DNA of 6,205 nucleotides from Paracoccaceae bacterium (GTDB taxonomy: Bacteria; Pseudomonadota; Alphaproteobacteria; Rhodobacterales; Rhodobacteraceae), in NCBI GenBank assembly GCA_023254015.1, contig JALQYS010000300.1:1-6205 (forward strand). Direction: 5' to 3'. Shown here piece after piece: positions 5,037 through 6,205 of the stretch (positions within the stretch are counted from its first letter, which is position 1; every line of letters begins with the position of its first letter). The translations under genes and the position numbers were made by a program. A model generated the notes under the pieces. That model was not told the DNA's origin. It did not search any database and worked only from the letters and a program-made list of their open reading frames with translations.

Positions 5037-6016
5037 GGCTTGCCCCCGCGCAGTCTGGCCACAAGGTCATGGATCTGGCCCGCAATCCCGTTCGGCGCGG
5101 TGATAAGCGCATGCAACAGCCCCGCACCGAAGATCACCAAGGCAAGGTCGGTATCCACACCCCATGTGTTCAAAATCCCCGGAAGGATACGGAACAGCAC
5201 GGCGGCAATCACCGCCCCCAGCCAGAAGCGCGCGCCGCCGACGATGGCCAGCGCAAAGAGCAGGATGGATTCCGAGGCGCGGAAGGTGCCGTCATCAAGA
5301 AGGCCCAGAGACCCCGCCAGAAGCGCCCCCGACGCGCCCGCGATGGCGCCTGCGATGCCAAAGGCCCAGGTCTTGTAAAGCGTGACATTGACGCCCGCAG
5401 CCATGGCCGCGGCTTCGCTGCGGCGGATCAAGGCCCAGGCGCGGCCGGGGAACAGGCGGCGGTGGCCTTCGATGAACAGAAATCCAAGGGTCGCGATGAC
5501 GATGCAATAGCGCAGGTAGGCCTCGGGCGTCTGCGCCAGCCAGGGGCGACGGAACGGGTCGGACGAGCCGATCTTGACGCCCCAGAACCCCTCGCCTCCG
5601 TTGGGGAATTGATAGGTGGCAAAGAGGATTTCCAGGCCCCCCGCTGCCATGAGGGTGACGAGCGCGAGGTAAAGGCCGCGCATCCGCAGGGCAGGCAGGG
5701 CCAGAATCCAGCCGCAGATCATGGTGGCCAGCGCGGCAAGCACCATGTTCACCTCGAACGGCCAGTCGAAAAGGTAATTCAGCCGCAGCATGACCCAGCC
5801 GCCGATGCCCATCAGGCCGACCTGGGTCAGGCTGACCATGCCAAGGCGGGCATACATGAAGGCAACGCCCGAAATCGCCATGGCAAAGATCGCGGCCGAG
5901 GTGAAAATCGACAACCAGTAAGACCCGGCGAACATTGGCAGAAAGACAAGGCAAAGCCCGGCAAAGACCAGGCCCGCGGCCCCCGAAGGCGTCAGGTGGA
6001 ACAGCGAACGGTCCAT
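5033..6016 (-). CDS. livM: ABC transporter permease, LivM type
   Basis: A 327-residue integral membrane protein forming half of the translocation pathway. Hydrophobic segments are near residues 12-30, 33-57, 60-80, 86-107, 112-134, 167-183, 215-237, 248-281 and 289-306. Family landmarks are MVSLTQVGLMGIGGW (60-74), ALPALRMRGLYLALVTL (106-122) and GRAWALIRRSEAAAMAAGVNV (191-211). The last is the cytoplasmic EAA-like coupling loop that docks on the ATPases, followed by KTWAFGIAGAIAGASGAL. The late loop GGARFWLGAVIAA (260-272) replaces the usual GGxGTxxGPxxGA, so the turn Pro is missing. The ATG shares one base with the stop of the upstream permease (TGATG), and GGAGG lies nine bases before it. 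It is co-translated with its partner permease and the two ATPases. Subfamily is secure; substrate is not. Confidence 0.9.
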   Translation of the reverse strand: MDRSLFHLTPSGAAGLVFAGLCLVFLPMFAGSYWLSIFTSAAIFAMAISGVAFMYARLGMVSLTQVGLMGIGGWVMLRLNYLFDWPFEVNMVLAALATMICGWILALPALRMRGLYLALVTLMAAGGLEILFATYQFPNGGEGFWGVKIGSSDPFRRPWLAQTPEAYLRYCIVIATLGFLFIEGHRRLFPGRAWALIRRSEAAAMAAGVNVTLYKTWAFGIAGAIAGASGALLAGSLGLLDDGTFRASESILLFALAIVGGARFWLGAVIAAVLFRILPGILNTWGVDTDLALVIFGAGLLHALITAPNGIAGQIHDLVARLRGGKP

Positions 6017-6205
6017 CAGTCACGCCCTCCGAAGGTGAGTTTCGTGCCGCGTTGGGACCACAGAAGCACCAGCGCCGCGATGACGAAGGGCGCGATGGGG
6101 CGCACGCCTTTCAGGGTGGGCGACAGCGTCAGCAGGCTTTCGATGACGCCCATGGACAGGCCGCCGACCAGCACCAGCGCAAGCGAGTTCAGCCGACCCG
6201 CCAAG
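6016..6205 (-). CDS. livH: ABC transporter permease, LivH type, C-terminal fragment
   Basis: Only the last 62 residues are in the window; the gene continues past base 6205. They contain two hydrophobic segments, about LNSLALVLVGGLSMGVIES and IAPFVIAALVLLW, followed by a short polar tail ending TKLTFGGRD. The pattern SLALVLVGGLSMGVIES resembles the end of LivH-type permeases (a Gly-rich penultimate helix, a loop, and a last helix with a basic end). Position directly before the LivM-type gene with a one-base TGATG overlap supports this. A TTG at the very edge is an internal Leu codon and not a start. The first gene or genes of the operon and its promoter, possibly with the substrate-binding protein, lie beyond the window. 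Confidence 0.75.
   Translation of the reverse strand, partial: LAGRLNSLALVLVGGLSMGVIESLLTLSPTLKGVRPIAPFVIAALVLLWSQRGTKLTFGGRD

Noticed and set aside
4399..5103. A 234-codon open frame on the + strand opposite the livG-type gene
   Set aside because: It has Ser/Arg/Pro-rich composition, no motif, and lies antisense to a clear LivG.
5295..6023. A 242-codon open frame on the - strand in another frame of the livM-type gene
   Set aside because: It has Arg/Pro/His-rich composition. The frame that encodes LivM has membrane helices and family motifs.

Overview
The window is GC-rich (roughly two thirds G+C by eye) and densely coded, with genes overlapping by 1 to 11 bases. The nor gene content and order, the codon use, and the mix of a DNR-type regulator with a Liv-type transporter suggest a denitrifying alphaproteobacterium, probably Rhodobacterales (Paracoccus/Rhodobacter relatives). 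That placement is inference from gene content and was not checked by any search.

Layout. Bases 1-1440 (+ strand) hold the end of a nitric oxide reductase operon: the 3' part of norD, then norE and norF, in the order known from norCBQDEF clusters. A 61-base convergent gap follows. Bases 1502-6205 are all on the - strand. Read in their own direction they are: the C-terminal end of a LivH-type permease, a LivM-type permease, a LivG-type ATPase, a LivF-type ATPase and a short-chain dehydrogenase/reductase (SDR), forming one tightly overlapping operon. After a 94-base gap come a Crp/Fnr-family regulator of DNR type and a DUF4202 protein, which form a second small transcription unit.

How the genes fit together. 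NorD, NorE and NorF are accessory proteins for the respiratory NO reductase NorBC. The Crp/Fnr protein lacks the FNR iron-sulphur cysteines and the cAMP-pocket residues of CRP but keeps the E-x-x-S-R DNA-reading motif. It is therefore a plausible NO-responsive activator of denitrification genes, and the DUF4202 gene behind it is a candidate member of the same physiology. The liv-type genes import an amino-acid-like or small carboxylate/amide substrate that the window does not identify; no substrate-binding protein gene is present here. The SDR is translationally coupled to the last transporter gene and probably acts on the imported compound or a product of it.

Most noteworthy: (i) the DUF4202 gene coupled to the regulator next to nor; (ii) unusual nucleotide-binding motifs in LivG (LSGFE signature) and LivF (GKSE Walker A, Gln at the switch) that fall in the same predicted composite ATP site; (iii) an SDR with a TTG start, a Shine-Dalgarno inside livF and His at the usual catalytic Asn position; (iv) a palindrome that fills the spacer of a candidate promoter in front of the regulator. 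I saw no mobile element, CRISPR array or RNA gene, and nothing that amounts to a clearly new multi-gene system.
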